From: Collinsella sp.
GTDB lineage: Bacteria; Actinomycetota; Coriobacteriia; Coriobacteriales; Coriobacteriaceae
Length of the DNA: 14,218 bases
Assembly (NCBI GenBank): GCA_014871665.1
Contig: WGSL01000052.1
Location: 1-14,218, forward strand
Direction: 5' to 3'
The translations under genes were made by a program, and so were the position numbers. A model generated the notes under the pieces. That model was not told the origin of the DNA. It saw nothing but the letters and a program-made list of their open reading frames with translations, and ran no database searches. Positions 1 through 6,687 of this stretch are shown piece by piece. Within the stretch, counting starts at the first letter, position 1, and each line of letters starts with the position of its first letter.

Positions 1-13
1 GGGTGGTTTCTGA

Positions 14-36
14 TGCGGCGCGCTGCGCGCCCCGCA
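14..36. repeat. GC-rich inverted repeat at the window edge
   Basis: Ten-base arms (14-23 and 27-36) pair around a 3-base loop with one C-C mismatch, giving a very GC-rich hairpin. No T-run follows on either strand, so it is not a typical intrinsic terminator. It lies beyond the rho terminator and may belong to the leader or tail of a gene outside the window. I see no coding region in 1-58. Confidence 0.4.
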
Positions 37-56
37 CAGGCTAAAGCCCGTAATGG

Positions 57-87
57 AAAAGGGCCGAGGCTCAAAGCCCCGACCCTT
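57..87 (-). terminator. Intrinsic terminator of rho
   Basis: The arms 59-70 and 76-87 pair over 12 bases (two G-T wobbles) around the 5-base loop TCAAA. On the minus strand the hairpin is followed by TTTT. It begins about 40 bases after the rho stop codon and is the natural end of the rho transcript. The T-tract is short, so efficiency may be modest. Confidence 0.8.
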
Positions 88-125
88 TATTGCATTGATG
101 ACTATCGCTGGGTGTGGATGACAAC

Positions 126-2699
126 CTAGAACGTCTGCTCGTAGTCGCTGTGTTTTTTGGCCGAACGCACCAGGAACTCCTGGTTGGTGTTGGTGCCCTT
201 AAGACCCTTGATAAACGACGCGGCTGCGCGCTCGGTGTTGTTCATGCCGGCAAGAATGCGACGCAGACCAAAGACAAACGGACGCATCTGCTCGTCGACC
301 AACAGGTCCTCATTACGCGTACCGGAGGCAACGGGGTCAATAGCCGGGAAGATACGGCGGTCGGCCAGGTCGCGGTCGAGCTTAAGCTCCATGTTGCCGG
401 TGCCCTTGAACTCCTCAAAGATGACCTCGTCCATCTTGGAACCAGTGTCGATGAGGGCAGAGGCCAGGATGGTGAGCGAGCCACCGTTCTCGATATTACG
501 GGCTGCGCCCAGGAAGCGCTTGGGAGGATACAGTGCCGCCGAATCGACGCCGCCCGAAAGGATGCGGCCCGAGGCGGGCGCCGCCAAGTTGTAGGCGCGG
601 GCAAGACGCGTGATGGAGTCGAGCACCACCACGACATCGCCGCCCAGCTCCACGATGCGCTTGGCGCGCTCGATGACGAGCTCGGCCACGCGGGTGTGGT
701 TGTCGGCGGGCATATCGAAGGTCGAGGCCACGACCTCGCCCTTAATGGAGCGCTGCATATCGGTGACCTCTTCGGGGCGCTCGTCGACGAGCAGGCAGAT
801 GAGGTGCACCTCGGGGTTGTTGATCGAGATGGACTGGCAGATCTTCTTGAGGATCGTGGTCTTGCCGGCCTTGGGCGGAGACACGATCAAGCCACGCTGA
901 CCCTTGCCGATCGGCGACACGATGTCGATGGCGCGACCGGTAATGGAGTCCTTGCCGTGCTCCATGCGCAGCGGCTCGTTGGGATAGACCGGGGTGAGGT
1001 CACCAAACTTGGGGCGGTTGCGAATCTGCTCGGGGTCTAGACCGTTGACGGTCGTGATTTTGGCGAGGCCGGCGCGCTTGTCGCCGCCGCGCGAAGGACG
1101 AAGCGAGCCCTCGATGACGTCGCCCGTGCGCAGACGCGCGGAGCGGATGAGGTAGGCGGGGACGAAGGCGTCGTCGTTGGACTTCATGTAACCGTGGGCG
1201 TGGATGATACCGGAGCTGTCCGGACGAATCTGCAGGATGCCCTTGATGTCGCGGAAGCCCTCGGCCTTCGCGGCGGTGACGTAGATCTCCTCGACGAGCT
1301 CGGCTTTCTTCTTGCCGGTCGTCTCGATCTCGAACTCCTTGGCCTTCTCGCGCAGCTCGGCAACCTTCATGGCAGCGAGCTCCTCGCGCGAAAGCGTAGG
1401 CTCGGTGGGAGCGGCATTACGCTCCTTGTTGCGTTGCTTGCGATCGCGCTGGCGGTTGCGGCGGTCGTTGTTGCGCTCGTCCTTGCGCTCGTTGCGCTCG
1501 TCGTTACGCTTGTGCTGGCGACGGTTGGGGCGAGCGTTGTCTTCGGCCTCGGCGGGCGCGGCGCCATCGGTTGCGGCGGCGTCGGCGTTAGCCACAGTAT
1601 CATCGCTGGCCTCGGCCTTGGAATCGCCCTGCAGCTCGGCCTCGGCCTGCTGCTCGGACGCCTTGGCCTTAGCGGACTTCTTACGACCGCGCTTGGGCTT
1701 CTCGGACGCAGGCTGTTCGACGTCCTGGGGCTCGGCGGCGTCAGTCGATGCATCGGCGGTCGTCTCGGCGGAATCCTCGGACGCAACCTTCTTGGCAGCC
1801 TTAGCCTTGGACGTGCGCTTAGCAGCAGTGCGACGGCTGCGACCGGGACGGAGGTCGGCGGGCTCGACATCGGCGGGAGCGGCCTCGGAAGTCGTAGCAT
1901 CCTGGACGGGCGCGTCGGCGGCGGTTGCAGACTCGGCGGTCGCCGCAGCATCCCGAGCGGCTGCAGCTGCGGCTGCGGCCTTCTCTGCCTCGACGAAGGC
2001 CTTGGGCTTGCGACCGCGACGGTGCGGGCGCAAAGCCGGATCGACAACGGGAACTTCGCTGGCCTCGACAGGCGCAGCGAGCTCAACAGGCGATGTGCCC
2101 TCCCCTGCCGCGGAACGGACCGAAGCCTCAGTGAGCTCGGGGGTTACCTGATCGGCAACCTGCTCGGCCTTAGCAGCCGTGCGACGGCGTGTGCGCGGTA
2201 CCGGCTTCTCGGTCGGCTGGTCGGCGACAGGGGTCTCGGTGGCGGCAGGCGTCTCGGGCACAGACGGAGCTGCAAGCTCGGTCAGAGCCGCGGCCTCGCG
2301 CTCGGCAGCACGACGGCGGGCGCGCACCACCTGAGCCTCGCTAATCTGCGCCAACGCACGTGCCTGCGCGACCTCATCGGAAATCGGCGCCGAGGAGTCA
2401 GCTGCAACGGTGCGCTTGACGCGCGTCATGCGCGTGGTACGGCGCTTGGGCTTGGTGACCTCCTCGCCGTCAGCAGCAGGCTTGGCCGTGCGGCGCGTAC
2501 GCTTGGGCTTTGCCGGAGCAGCCTCCTCACCAGTTGCAGGCACGGCCTTCTCAGCCGTTGCAGGCGTAGGCGTCGAAGCAGCCTTAGGCGTCTCAGGAGC
2601 CGAGGCATGCGCGGGCGCCGCGACCTGATCCGACACAACCGGTGCAGCGGGAGCGGCTTGCGTCGTCGTTATTTCGTTTTCTTGCTGTTGATCAGACAC
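126..2699 (-). CDS. rho: Transcription termination factor Rho with long disordered N-terminal extension
   Basis: Rho is the hexameric RNA helicase/ATPase that ends transcription of untranslated RNA. The 857-residue product is about twice the E. coli length (419). Residues 1-430 are low-complexity: Ala/Pro/Glu/Thr-rich stretches alternate with basic clusters (near 64-70, 83-90, 168-177, 224-233, 284-295, 334-346) and end in an Arg/Asn/Asp/Lys-rich segment at 389-428. A Rho_N domain follows at about 434-478, then a cold-shock-type RNA-binding domain at about 479-555. The ATPase core has Walker A SPPKAGKTT (607-615), Walker B ending in LDS (693-695) and the Q-loop LSGGVDSAAL (714-723). The start is GTG at 2699: an in-frame TGA lies four codons upstream and no other start falls between. 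The ribosome site (GAAAG) is weak. Family assignment is certain. The extension is typical in kind, but not in detail, of actinobacterial Rho proteins. Confidence 0.98.
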   Translation of the reverse strand: MSDQQQENEITTTQAAPAAPVVSDQVAAPAHASAPETPKAASTPTPATAEKAVPATGEEAAPAKPKRTRRTAKPAADGEEVTKPKRRTTRMTRVKRTVAADSSAPISDEVAQARALAQISEAQVVRARRRAAEREAAALTELAAPSVPETPAATETPVADQPTEKPVPRTRRRTAAKAEQVADQVTPELTEASVRSAAGEGTSPVELAAPVEASEVPVVDPALRPHRRGRKPKAFVEAEKAAAAAAAARDAAATAESATAADAPVQDATTSEAAPADVEPADLRPGRSRRTAAKRTSKAKAAKKVASEDSAETTADASTDAAEPQDVEQPASEKPKRGRKKSAKAKASEQQAEAELQGDSKAEASDDTVANADAAATDGAAPAEAEDNARPNRRQHKRNDERNERKDERNNDRRNRQRDRKQRNKERNAAPTEPTLSREELAAMKVAELREKAKEFEIETTGKKKAELVEEIYVTAAKAEGFRDIKGILQIRPDSSGIIHAHGYMKSNDDAFVPAYLIRSARLRTGDVIEGSLRPSRGGDKRAGLAKITTVNGLDPEQIRNRPKFGDLTPVYPNEPLRMEHGKDSITGRAIDIVSPIGKGQRGLIVSPPKAGKTTILKKICQSISINNPEVHLICLLVDERPEEVTDMQRSIKGEVVASTFDMPADNHTRVAELVIERAKRIVELGGDVVVVLDSITRLARAYNLAAPASGRILSGGVDSAALYPPKRFLGAARNIENGGSLTILASALIDTGSKMDEVIFEEFKGTGNMELKLDRDLADRRIFPAIDPVASGTRNEDLLVDEQMRPFVFGLRRILAGMNNTERAAASFIKGLKGTNTNQEFLVRSAKKHSDYEQTF

Positions 2700-2728
2700 A
2701 GTGTTTGCTCAACTTTCTTTTCAAGCCC

Positions 2729-2738
2729 TGTGATCACA
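2729..2738. promoter_or_regulatory. Perfect 10-bp palindrome in the rho leader
   Basis: TGTGATCACA is self-complementary and sits 30-39 bases upstream of the rho GTG, inside its predicted leader. Next to it (about 2741-2760) is a small possible hairpin, CCCTG/CAGGG on the minus strand. It could be an operator, an RNA element or chance. No binding protein is proposed. Confidence 0.25.
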
Positions 2739-2843
2739 TGCTCCCTGCATAAACCTTCAGGGCGGCTAAACAGTCTAGCTCCGTCAAATACCGACGGACA
2801 TCATTGATCTGTATCGAGATATTTGCGTCATATACGCAGCGTT

Positions 2844-2871
2844 AGTGTAACACAACCGCAACCACCTGCAA
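2844..2871 (-). promoter_or_regulatory. Candidate rho promoter
   Basis: On the minus strand TTGCAG (2866-2871) is followed after 16 bases by TACACT (2844-2849), a reasonable match to a housekeeping sigma-70-type promoter. Transcription from here would give rho a leader of roughly 140 bases. A long leader would be consistent with the autoregulation known for rho in other bacteria. The match is moderate and there is no experimental support. Confidence 0.4.
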
Positions 2872-2955
2872 CTTAGTCATTGAGGACGTTCTTAAACGAC
2901 TAGTCAAAAGGGACAATCTTTGGTTTAACACCCACAAATCTGACTGCCTCCGCCA

Positions 2956-3105
2956 AAACTGTGGCGGTTTACTACGATGAATCGCTCAACCGCGATCACT
3001 CCGAAACTTGTTGAACTAAAACCGCAGGTAGATGCCTTGCACTTTTTTGCGAAAAGCCGGCGTAGTTGGAATTTCTCATTTCATCGTAGTAAACCGGCAT
3101 AGTTT
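2956..3105. repeat. 150-bp element bounded by 26-bp imperfect inverted repeats
   Basis: The arm at 2956-2981 and the complement of 3080-3105 match at 24 of 26 positions, including a perfect 16-base core (2966-2981 and 3080-3095, starting GGTTTACTACGATGAA). A third related fragment, CCGGCGTAGTT at 3057-3067, repeats 3094-3104 with one difference. The interior codes for nothing convincing, and no target-site duplication is evident at the edges. It resembles a miniature inverted-repeat element or a dispersed intergenic repeat. Within 2700-3227 this element, the rho leader and the argS terminator are all I can identify. Confidence 0.6.
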
Positions 3106-3147
3106 CGTATTTCCAGCAGTTCCAAATTCGTCAATACGTCGGCGTTT

Positions 3148-3182
3148 GCAAAAAGCCCGACCTCCGTGGGAGATCGGGCTTT
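3148..3182 (-). terminator. Intrinsic terminator of argS
   Basis: AAAGCCCGA (3152-3160) pairs perfectly with TCGGGCTTT (3174-3182). After one mismatch, CTCC pairs with GGAG around a 3-base loop. On the minus strand the stem runs into a TTTTT tract (plus-strand A run 3150-3154). It lies about 45 bases past the argS stop codon. Confidence 0.9.
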
Positions 3183-3227
3183 CAAGGCTTAGTTAAACCA
3201 AGTCTGTACGGTCAAATGACCCGTAGC

Positions 3228-5081
3228 TTACATCTGCTCGGGCGCGGAAACGCCAACGAGGGTGAGCACCAGGGCGAGCGTCACACGGACGGCATCGCAA
3301 GCGGCCAGACGGGCACGCGAAAGCTCGGGGTCGACGGGACGGCCCTCGCTCGGCAGCACCTGACAGGCAGCGTAGAAGCTGTGGAAGTCGCCGGCGAGTT
3401 CCTCAGCAAAGTGCGTCAGACGGAACGGGGCGCGGTCGCGAGCGCAGCTGGCGATGAGGTCGGTGAGCTCGTTGAGCTTGCGCGAAAGGGCGAGCTCGGT
3501 CGGGTCGGTCAGCAGCGAGTAATCGACGTTCTCACCGATGGCCTTGGCGGCGACGGCCTTCATGCCCATCTCGTCAGCCTGCTCGGGCGTAACGTCAGCG
3601 GCACGGCGCAGGATGGAGCACACGCGGGCGTGAGCGTACTGCACGTAGTACACCGGGTTGGAGTTGTCGCGCTTCTTGACGGCCTCGATATCGAAGTCGA
3701 CCATCTGGTTGGAGCTCTTGGAGATGAGGGTGTAACGGGCAGCGTCGGAGCCGACCTCGTCGACGAGCTCCTGCAGGGTCACCATGGTGCCCTTACGCTT
3801 GGACATACGGACGGGCTTGCCGTTGCGCAGCAGGTTGACGAGCTGGCCCAGCAGAACCTCAAACTTGCCGGGGTAACCCAAGGCATCGCAGACGCAGCGG
3901 ACGCGCTCGATGTAGCCGTGGTGGTCGGCGCCCCAGATGTCGATGACGTGGTCGACGCGCTGGAACTTATCCCAGTGATAGGCGACGTCGGAGGCGAAGT
4001 AGGTGTACTCGCCGTCGGACTTGATCAGAACGCGGTCCTTGTCATCGCCCAGGTCGGTGGAGCGGAACCACAGGGCGCCGTCCTTGGTGTAGAGGTAGCC
4101 CATCTTGTCGAGCTTCTCAAAAGCGCGGTCGACGGCGGAGGTGCCGGCGGTCTCGCCCTCGGTGTCCTTCACATACAGCGAGCGCTCGGAGAACCAACGA
4201 TCGAAGTCGCAATTGACGGCGTGGCAGAGGTCGCGCATGTTGTCGACCATCTTTACATAGCCGCGCTCGCGGAAGCTCTCCATGCGCTTCTGCGGATCGG
4301 CGTTGACCCACTTATCGCCGTCGGTGCGCCAGAACTCGGCGGCCTCGTCGATGATGTAGTCGCCGCCGTAGGAGTCCTTGCCCAGAGTCTCGGCAAAGTT
4401 GTCCTGGTACGGATGGGTCTCGGGGTGCTCGTCGTTCTCGTCGGCAACAAAGGCGTCGCGGTCTGCGATCAGCAGCTTGTGAGCCTCGTCGATATCCACA
4501 CCCTGCTTGGCGATGATGTCGGCAAGCTGCATATAGCGCGTGCTGATGGAGTTGCCGAAGGTGTTCATCTGAGAGCCGTGGTCGTTGATGTAGAACTCAC
4601 GCTGGATGTCGTAACCGGCGTGGTCCATGACGCGGCAGAGCGAGTCGCCCAGCGCGGCCCAGCGGCCGTGGCCGATGTGCATGGGGCCGACTGGGTTGGC
4701 GGAAACGAACTCAACCTGGGTCTTCAGGCCACCACCGACGTTGGACTTAGCGAAGTCCATACCCTTCTCGCGAGCCTCGCCAAAGATGGCATTCTTGACG
4801 GCAACGGAGAGGTAGAAGTTGATGAAGCCGGGGCCTGCGATCTCGACCTTCTCGATCGCGGGGTCCTCGGGCATATGGGCAACGATGGCCTCGGCGATCT
4901 TGCTCGGGGCGCAGTGGGCCAGCTTGGCGGACTTCAGGGCCATGGTAGAGGTCCACTCGCCATGAGAAGTGTCAGCCGGTCGCTCGATAGCGCAATCGTC
5001 AAGTTCAAATGCGGAAAGGTCGCCGGCCTCCTGGGCCGCAGCAAGCGCAGCGCGTACCAGCTCTTCAATCTTCTCGGGCAT
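3228..5081 (-). CDS. argS: Arginyl-tRNA synthetase
   Basis: This class I aminoacyl-tRNA synthetase charges tRNA-Arg with arginine using ATP, in the cytoplasm. The 617-residue product is somewhat longer than the E. coli enzyme (577). Visible features are an N-terminal tRNA-binding region, the HIGH motif (135-138, within NPVGPMHIGHG), the conserved DGEYTYFASD segment (356-365), WGADHHGY (383-390), the KMSK-type motif MSKRKG (426-431) and a C-terminal DALR anticodon-binding domain beginning near YVQYAHARV. I chose the ATG at 5079-5081 because AAGGAGG lies just upstream at ideal spacing. An upstream in-frame start at 5171 would add 30 residues unlike the family and would overlap the promoter candidate. 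The gene is transcribed divergently from the CarD-like gene and has its own terminator. No T-box-like leader is seen. Confidence 0.98.
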   Translation of the reverse strand: MPEKIEELVRAALAAAQEAGDLSAFELDDCAIERPADTSHGEWTSTMALKSAKLAHCAPSKIAEAIVAHMPEDPAIEKVEIAGPGFINFYLSVAVKNAIFGEAREKGMDFAKSNVGGGLKTQVEFVSANPVGPMHIGHGRWAALGDSLCRVMDHAGYDIQREFYINDHGSQMNTFGNSISTRYMQLADIIAKQGVDIDEAHKLLIADRDAFVADENDEHPETHPYQDNFAETLGKDSYGGDYIIDEAAEFWRTDGDKWVNADPQKRMESFRERGYVKMVDNMRDLCHAVNCDFDRWFSERSLYVKDTEGETAGTSAVDRAFEKLDKMGYLYTKDGALWFRSTDLGDDKDRVLIKSDGEYTYFASDVAYHWDKFQRVDHVIDIWGADHHGYIERVRCVCDALGYPGKFEVLLGQLVNLLRNGKPVRMSKRKGTMVTLQELVDEVGSDAARYTLISKSSNQMVDFDIEAVKKRDNSNPVYYVQYAHARVCSILRRAADVTPEQADEMGMKAVAAKAIGENVDYSLLTDPTELALSRKLNELTDLIASCARDRAPFRLTHFAEELAGDFHSFYAACQVLPSEGRPVDPELSRARLAACDAVRVTLALVLTLVGVSAPEQM

Positions 5082-5148
5082 AGATCCTCCTTGTGTTAAA
5101 GCCCCCGAGCTCTTGGTCACTCGTAGGGCAAAAGCCAGAGTTTGTAGC

Positions 5149-5177
5149 ACTCTATCACAAGCGACGGGCACTGTCGC
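5149..5177 (-). promoter_or_regulatory. Candidate argS promoter
   Basis: On the minus strand GCGACA (5172-5177) and TAGAGT (5149-5154) are separated by 17 bases, each matching four of six consensus positions. It would give argS a leader of about 60 bases. The support is only consensus similarity and position. Confidence 0.35.
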
Positions 5178-5253
5178 AGGGTAAAGCTAATAGATATTGC
5201 ATATGCACAAAAATGACTACAGCTTGTATGGAGTCACTCAAAGATGCCGGTCT

Positions 5254-5272
5254 GCCTGCAGATTATGCAGGC
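5254..5272. repeat. Small perfect inverted repeat in the argS/CarD gap
   Basis: GCCTGCA and TGCAGGC are 7-base perfect complements around the loop GATTA. No T-tract follows, so it is more like an operator or a structural element than a terminator. Confidence 0.4.
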
Positions 5273-5365
5273 GTTGAAAATGCATAAAGGTGTGAATGAG
5301 CTGCGTCTGTTATCGAATACTCTTACCTATCGGAGTTGTGTGCTTTTCCTGCATAAAGTGAGAAT

Positions 5366-5394
5366 TTGCGCACGTCAGCGTGTTATTCTAGACA
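5366..5394 (+). promoter_or_regulatory. Candidate promoter of the CarD-like gene
   Basis: TTGCGC (5366-5371) and TAGACA (5389-5394) are spaced by 17 bases, about 30 bases ahead of the ATG. The -10 match is weak (three of six). A TACG/CGTA inverted repeat lies at about 5395-5408, between this site and the ribosome site. Confidence 0.3.
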
Positions 5395-5423
5395 TACGTA
5401 AATTCGTATAAGTTGGAGGTAGC

Positions 5424-5909
5424 ATGTTCTCAATCGGTCAACACGTCATTCATCCGGGTCAGGGAGTCTGCACCGTCGTCGGTTTTAGGGACGACACGCC
5501 GCAGCCCATGCTGCTGCTCGAGACCAAGCAGGGACATGCGCAGACGATCCTCATGTACCCCGTGGCGCAGGCCGATCGTTTGCACGCCGCCATCTCTCAG
5601 CAAGATGCCGAGCACCTGCTGAGCCACTATGACGAGCTGGAGTGCGACACCTTCACCGAGCGCAACAGCTCACTTGAGGAGACGCACTTTAAGCAGCAGC
5701 TCAAGCTGGGTGCGCCCGAGACGGTCCGCGTGGCAAAGACCATGATGCACCGCATTCGCCAGGCCGAGGAAGCTGATAAAAAGCCCAGCTCCTACTACAT
5801 GCGCGTACTCAAGGAAGCCAAGCGCCGCTCCATCGAGGAGTTCGCCGTGGCCTTGGGCGTCACCGAGGAGGACGCCGAAGCCCGCCTAGCCCAAGCCGCC
5901 CTCAACTAA
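5424..5909 (+). CDS. CarD-family (CarD/TRCF domain) transcriptional regulator, tryptophan-less
   Basis: CarD proteins bind the RNA polymerase beta subunit and promoter DNA to modulate open-complex formation. The 161-residue product is almost the length of mycobacterial CarD (162). Residues 1-55 form the RNA-polymerase-interacting Tudor-like domain, recognised from FSIGQHVIHPGQGVCTVVGF. About 58-160 is the helical DNA-binding domain, ending in the family-like helix YYMRVLKEAKRRSIEEFAVAL. GGAGG (5415-5419) lies 4 bases before the ATG. An oddity: the protein contains no tryptophan at all, whereas studied CarD proteins place one at the upstream edge of the transcription bubble. The equivalent position here appears to be near Ser82. 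This may therefore be a divergent paralogue with altered activity. The gene is alone on its strand with a strong hairpin directly after the stop. Confidence 0.88.
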   Translation: MFSIGQHVIHPGQGVCTVVGFRDDTPQPMLLLETKQGHAQTILMYPVAQADRLHAAISQQDAEHLLSHYDELECDTFTERNSSLEETHFKQQLKLGAPETVRVAKTMMHRIRQAEEADKKPSSYYMRVLKEAKRRSIEEFAVALGVTEEDAEARLAQAALN

Positions 5910-5922
5910 CCCAACCGCGCCA

Positions 5923-5964
5923 AAAACCACCACAAAGGGGACAGGCACCTTTGTGGTGGTTTTC
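5923..5964 (+). terminator. Terminator-like hairpin repeat, copy 1
   Basis: The arms 5923-5938 and 5948-5963 are perfect 16-base complements around a 9-base loop (5939-5947). The right arm ends in TTTT followed by C. It starts 14 bases after the CarD-like stop and almost certainly ends that transcript. An almost identical copy follows the HD gene. The internal GGGGACAGGCACC string resembles dispersed REP-type sequences. Confidence 0.85.
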
Positions 5965-5992
5965 TTGTTCTAGTAGTATTCATTCTTATCGT
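5965..5992 (+). promoter_or_regulatory. Candidate promoter of the HD-domain gene
   Basis: TTGTTC (5965-5970), 16 bases, TATCGT (5987-5992) is one option. TTGTGG (5951-5956), 17 bases, TAGTAT (5974-5979) is an alternative that overlaps the terminator hairpin. Since a strong terminator precedes the HD gene, it needs a promoter in this 54-base gap, but neither match is strong. Confidence 0.28.
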
Positions 5993-6017
5993 TACCCACG
6001 AGCACAAGGAGTCTCCT

Positions 6018-6617
6018 ATGGCAGAGCCGCTTTCCGCCGGAATCACCCGCGACCGCGCGTTTGAACTGCTTAACGAGCACAACAAAGACCCGTTCCACAT
6101 CACCCATGGCGAGACGGTCGAGGGCACCATGCGCTACTTTGCGCGCGAGTTCGACCCCGAGAACGAGGAGTTTTGGGGCATCGTCGGCCTGCTGCACGAC
6201 TTGGATTGGGAGGAGCATGAGGACGACCCCATGAACCACACCATCTATGCTGCCGAGATTCTTAAGGGCGAAGGTGCGTCTCCCGAGCTCATTCGCGCCA
6301 TCCAGACGCACACGTCGGACTTCAACACCTCGCTGCCCAAACCCGAGCTGCAGATGGAAATTATCCTGTTTGCCTGCGATGAGCTCACCGGCCTGATCGG
6401 CGCTGCAGTCATCATGCGCCCGAGCAAGAGCGTTATGGACTTTACGACCAAGTCGCTCAAGAAGAAGTTTAAGGACAAGCGCTTTGCCGCCGGCTGCTCG
6501 CGCGACGTGATTTCGCAGGGCGCCGAGATGTTGGGCTGGGAGCTCACCAAGCTCTTTGACCGCACCATCGCAGCCATGCAGTCCTTCGCCCCCGACCACG
6601 ATACCTTCCAGGCCTAA
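6018..6617 (+). CDS. HD-superfamily phosphohydrolase of unknown substrate
   Basis: The 199-residue cytoplasmic protein has the metal-binding layout of the HD superfamily: His30 (in THGETVEGTMRYFA), the His60-Asp61 doublet (in LLHDLDWEE) and Asp121 (in ACDELTGLI), with further His74 and His98 nearby. It resembles the group of predicted HD hydrolases often labelled only as HD-domain proteins. The nucleotide or phosphate-ester substrate cannot be told from sequence. AAGGAG (6006-6011) is well placed before the ATG. No membrane segment or second domain is present. The gene is bracketed by two nearly identical hairpin repeats (5923-5963 and 6633-6673), so it appears to be its own transcription unit. 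Confidence is high for the fold and low for the role. Confidence 0.9.
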   Translation: MAEPLSAGITRDRAFELLNEHNKDPFHITHGETVEGTMRYFAREFDPENEEFWGIVGLLHDLDWEEHEDDPMNHTIYAAEILKGEGASPELIRAIQTHTSDFNTSLPKPELQMEIILFACDELTGLIGAAVIMRPSKSVMDFTTKSLKKKFKDKRFAAGCSRDVISQGAEMLGWELTKLFDRTIAAMQSFAPDHDTFQA

Positions 6618-6632
6618 CCGCCCGCGCCACTT

Positions 6633-6674
6633 AAAACCACCACAAAGGGGAAAGGCACCTTTGTGGTGGTTTTT
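6633..6674. terminator. Bidirectional terminator hairpin repeat, copy 2
   Basis: The arms 6633-6648 and 6658-6673 are perfect 16-base complements around a 9-base loop, with TTTTT on the plus strand at 6670-6674 and TTTT then AAG on the minus strand. It lies between the convergent HD gene (stop 6617) and proA (stop 6688) and probably ends both. Its 41 bases differ from copy 1 (5923-5963) only at one loop base (GGAAAGGCA instead of GGACAGGCA). Confidence 0.88.
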
Positions 6675-6687
6675 GTTTGCGCGGACG

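Larger units (their letters stand above)
5082..5423. other. Divergent intergenic region between argS and the CarD-like gene
   Basis: This 342-bp gap has no convincing gene. It holds promoter candidates for both neighbours, the palindrome TGCATATGCA (5198-5207), an inverted repeat GCCTGCA/TGCAGGC (5254-5272) and two copies of TGCATAAAG (starting near 5281 and 5350). A short open frame at 5093-5287 has no ribosome site and overlaps the argS leader, so I do not call it a gene. Confidence 0.6.

Noticed and set aside
2729..2738. CRP-type site TGTGATCACA
   Set aside because: The half-sites match the words but lack the 6-base spacer of CRP sites, and nothing else suggests a CRP-family regulator here.
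1194..2807. Long plus-strand open frame (537 codons) opposite rho, and a similar one at 114-1040
   Set aside because: Antisense to rho in a GC-rich region. The products are Leu/Gly/Ala/Arg-rich with no domain, no ribosome site, and the rho reading is unambiguous.
3216..5099. 627-codon plus-strand frame opposite argS
   Set aside because: Shadow of the argS codon bias. argS has all its motifs and a strong ribosome site, and the antisense frame has none.
5082..5171. Upstream in-frame start for argS at 5171
   Set aside because: It overlaps the argS promoter candidate and lacks a ribosome site, while AAGGAGG is ideally placed before the ATG at 5081.
5082..5300. T-box leader upstream of argS
   Set aside because: The characteristic T-box sequence and the antiterminator/terminator pair are not present. 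Only small unrelated palindromes are seen.
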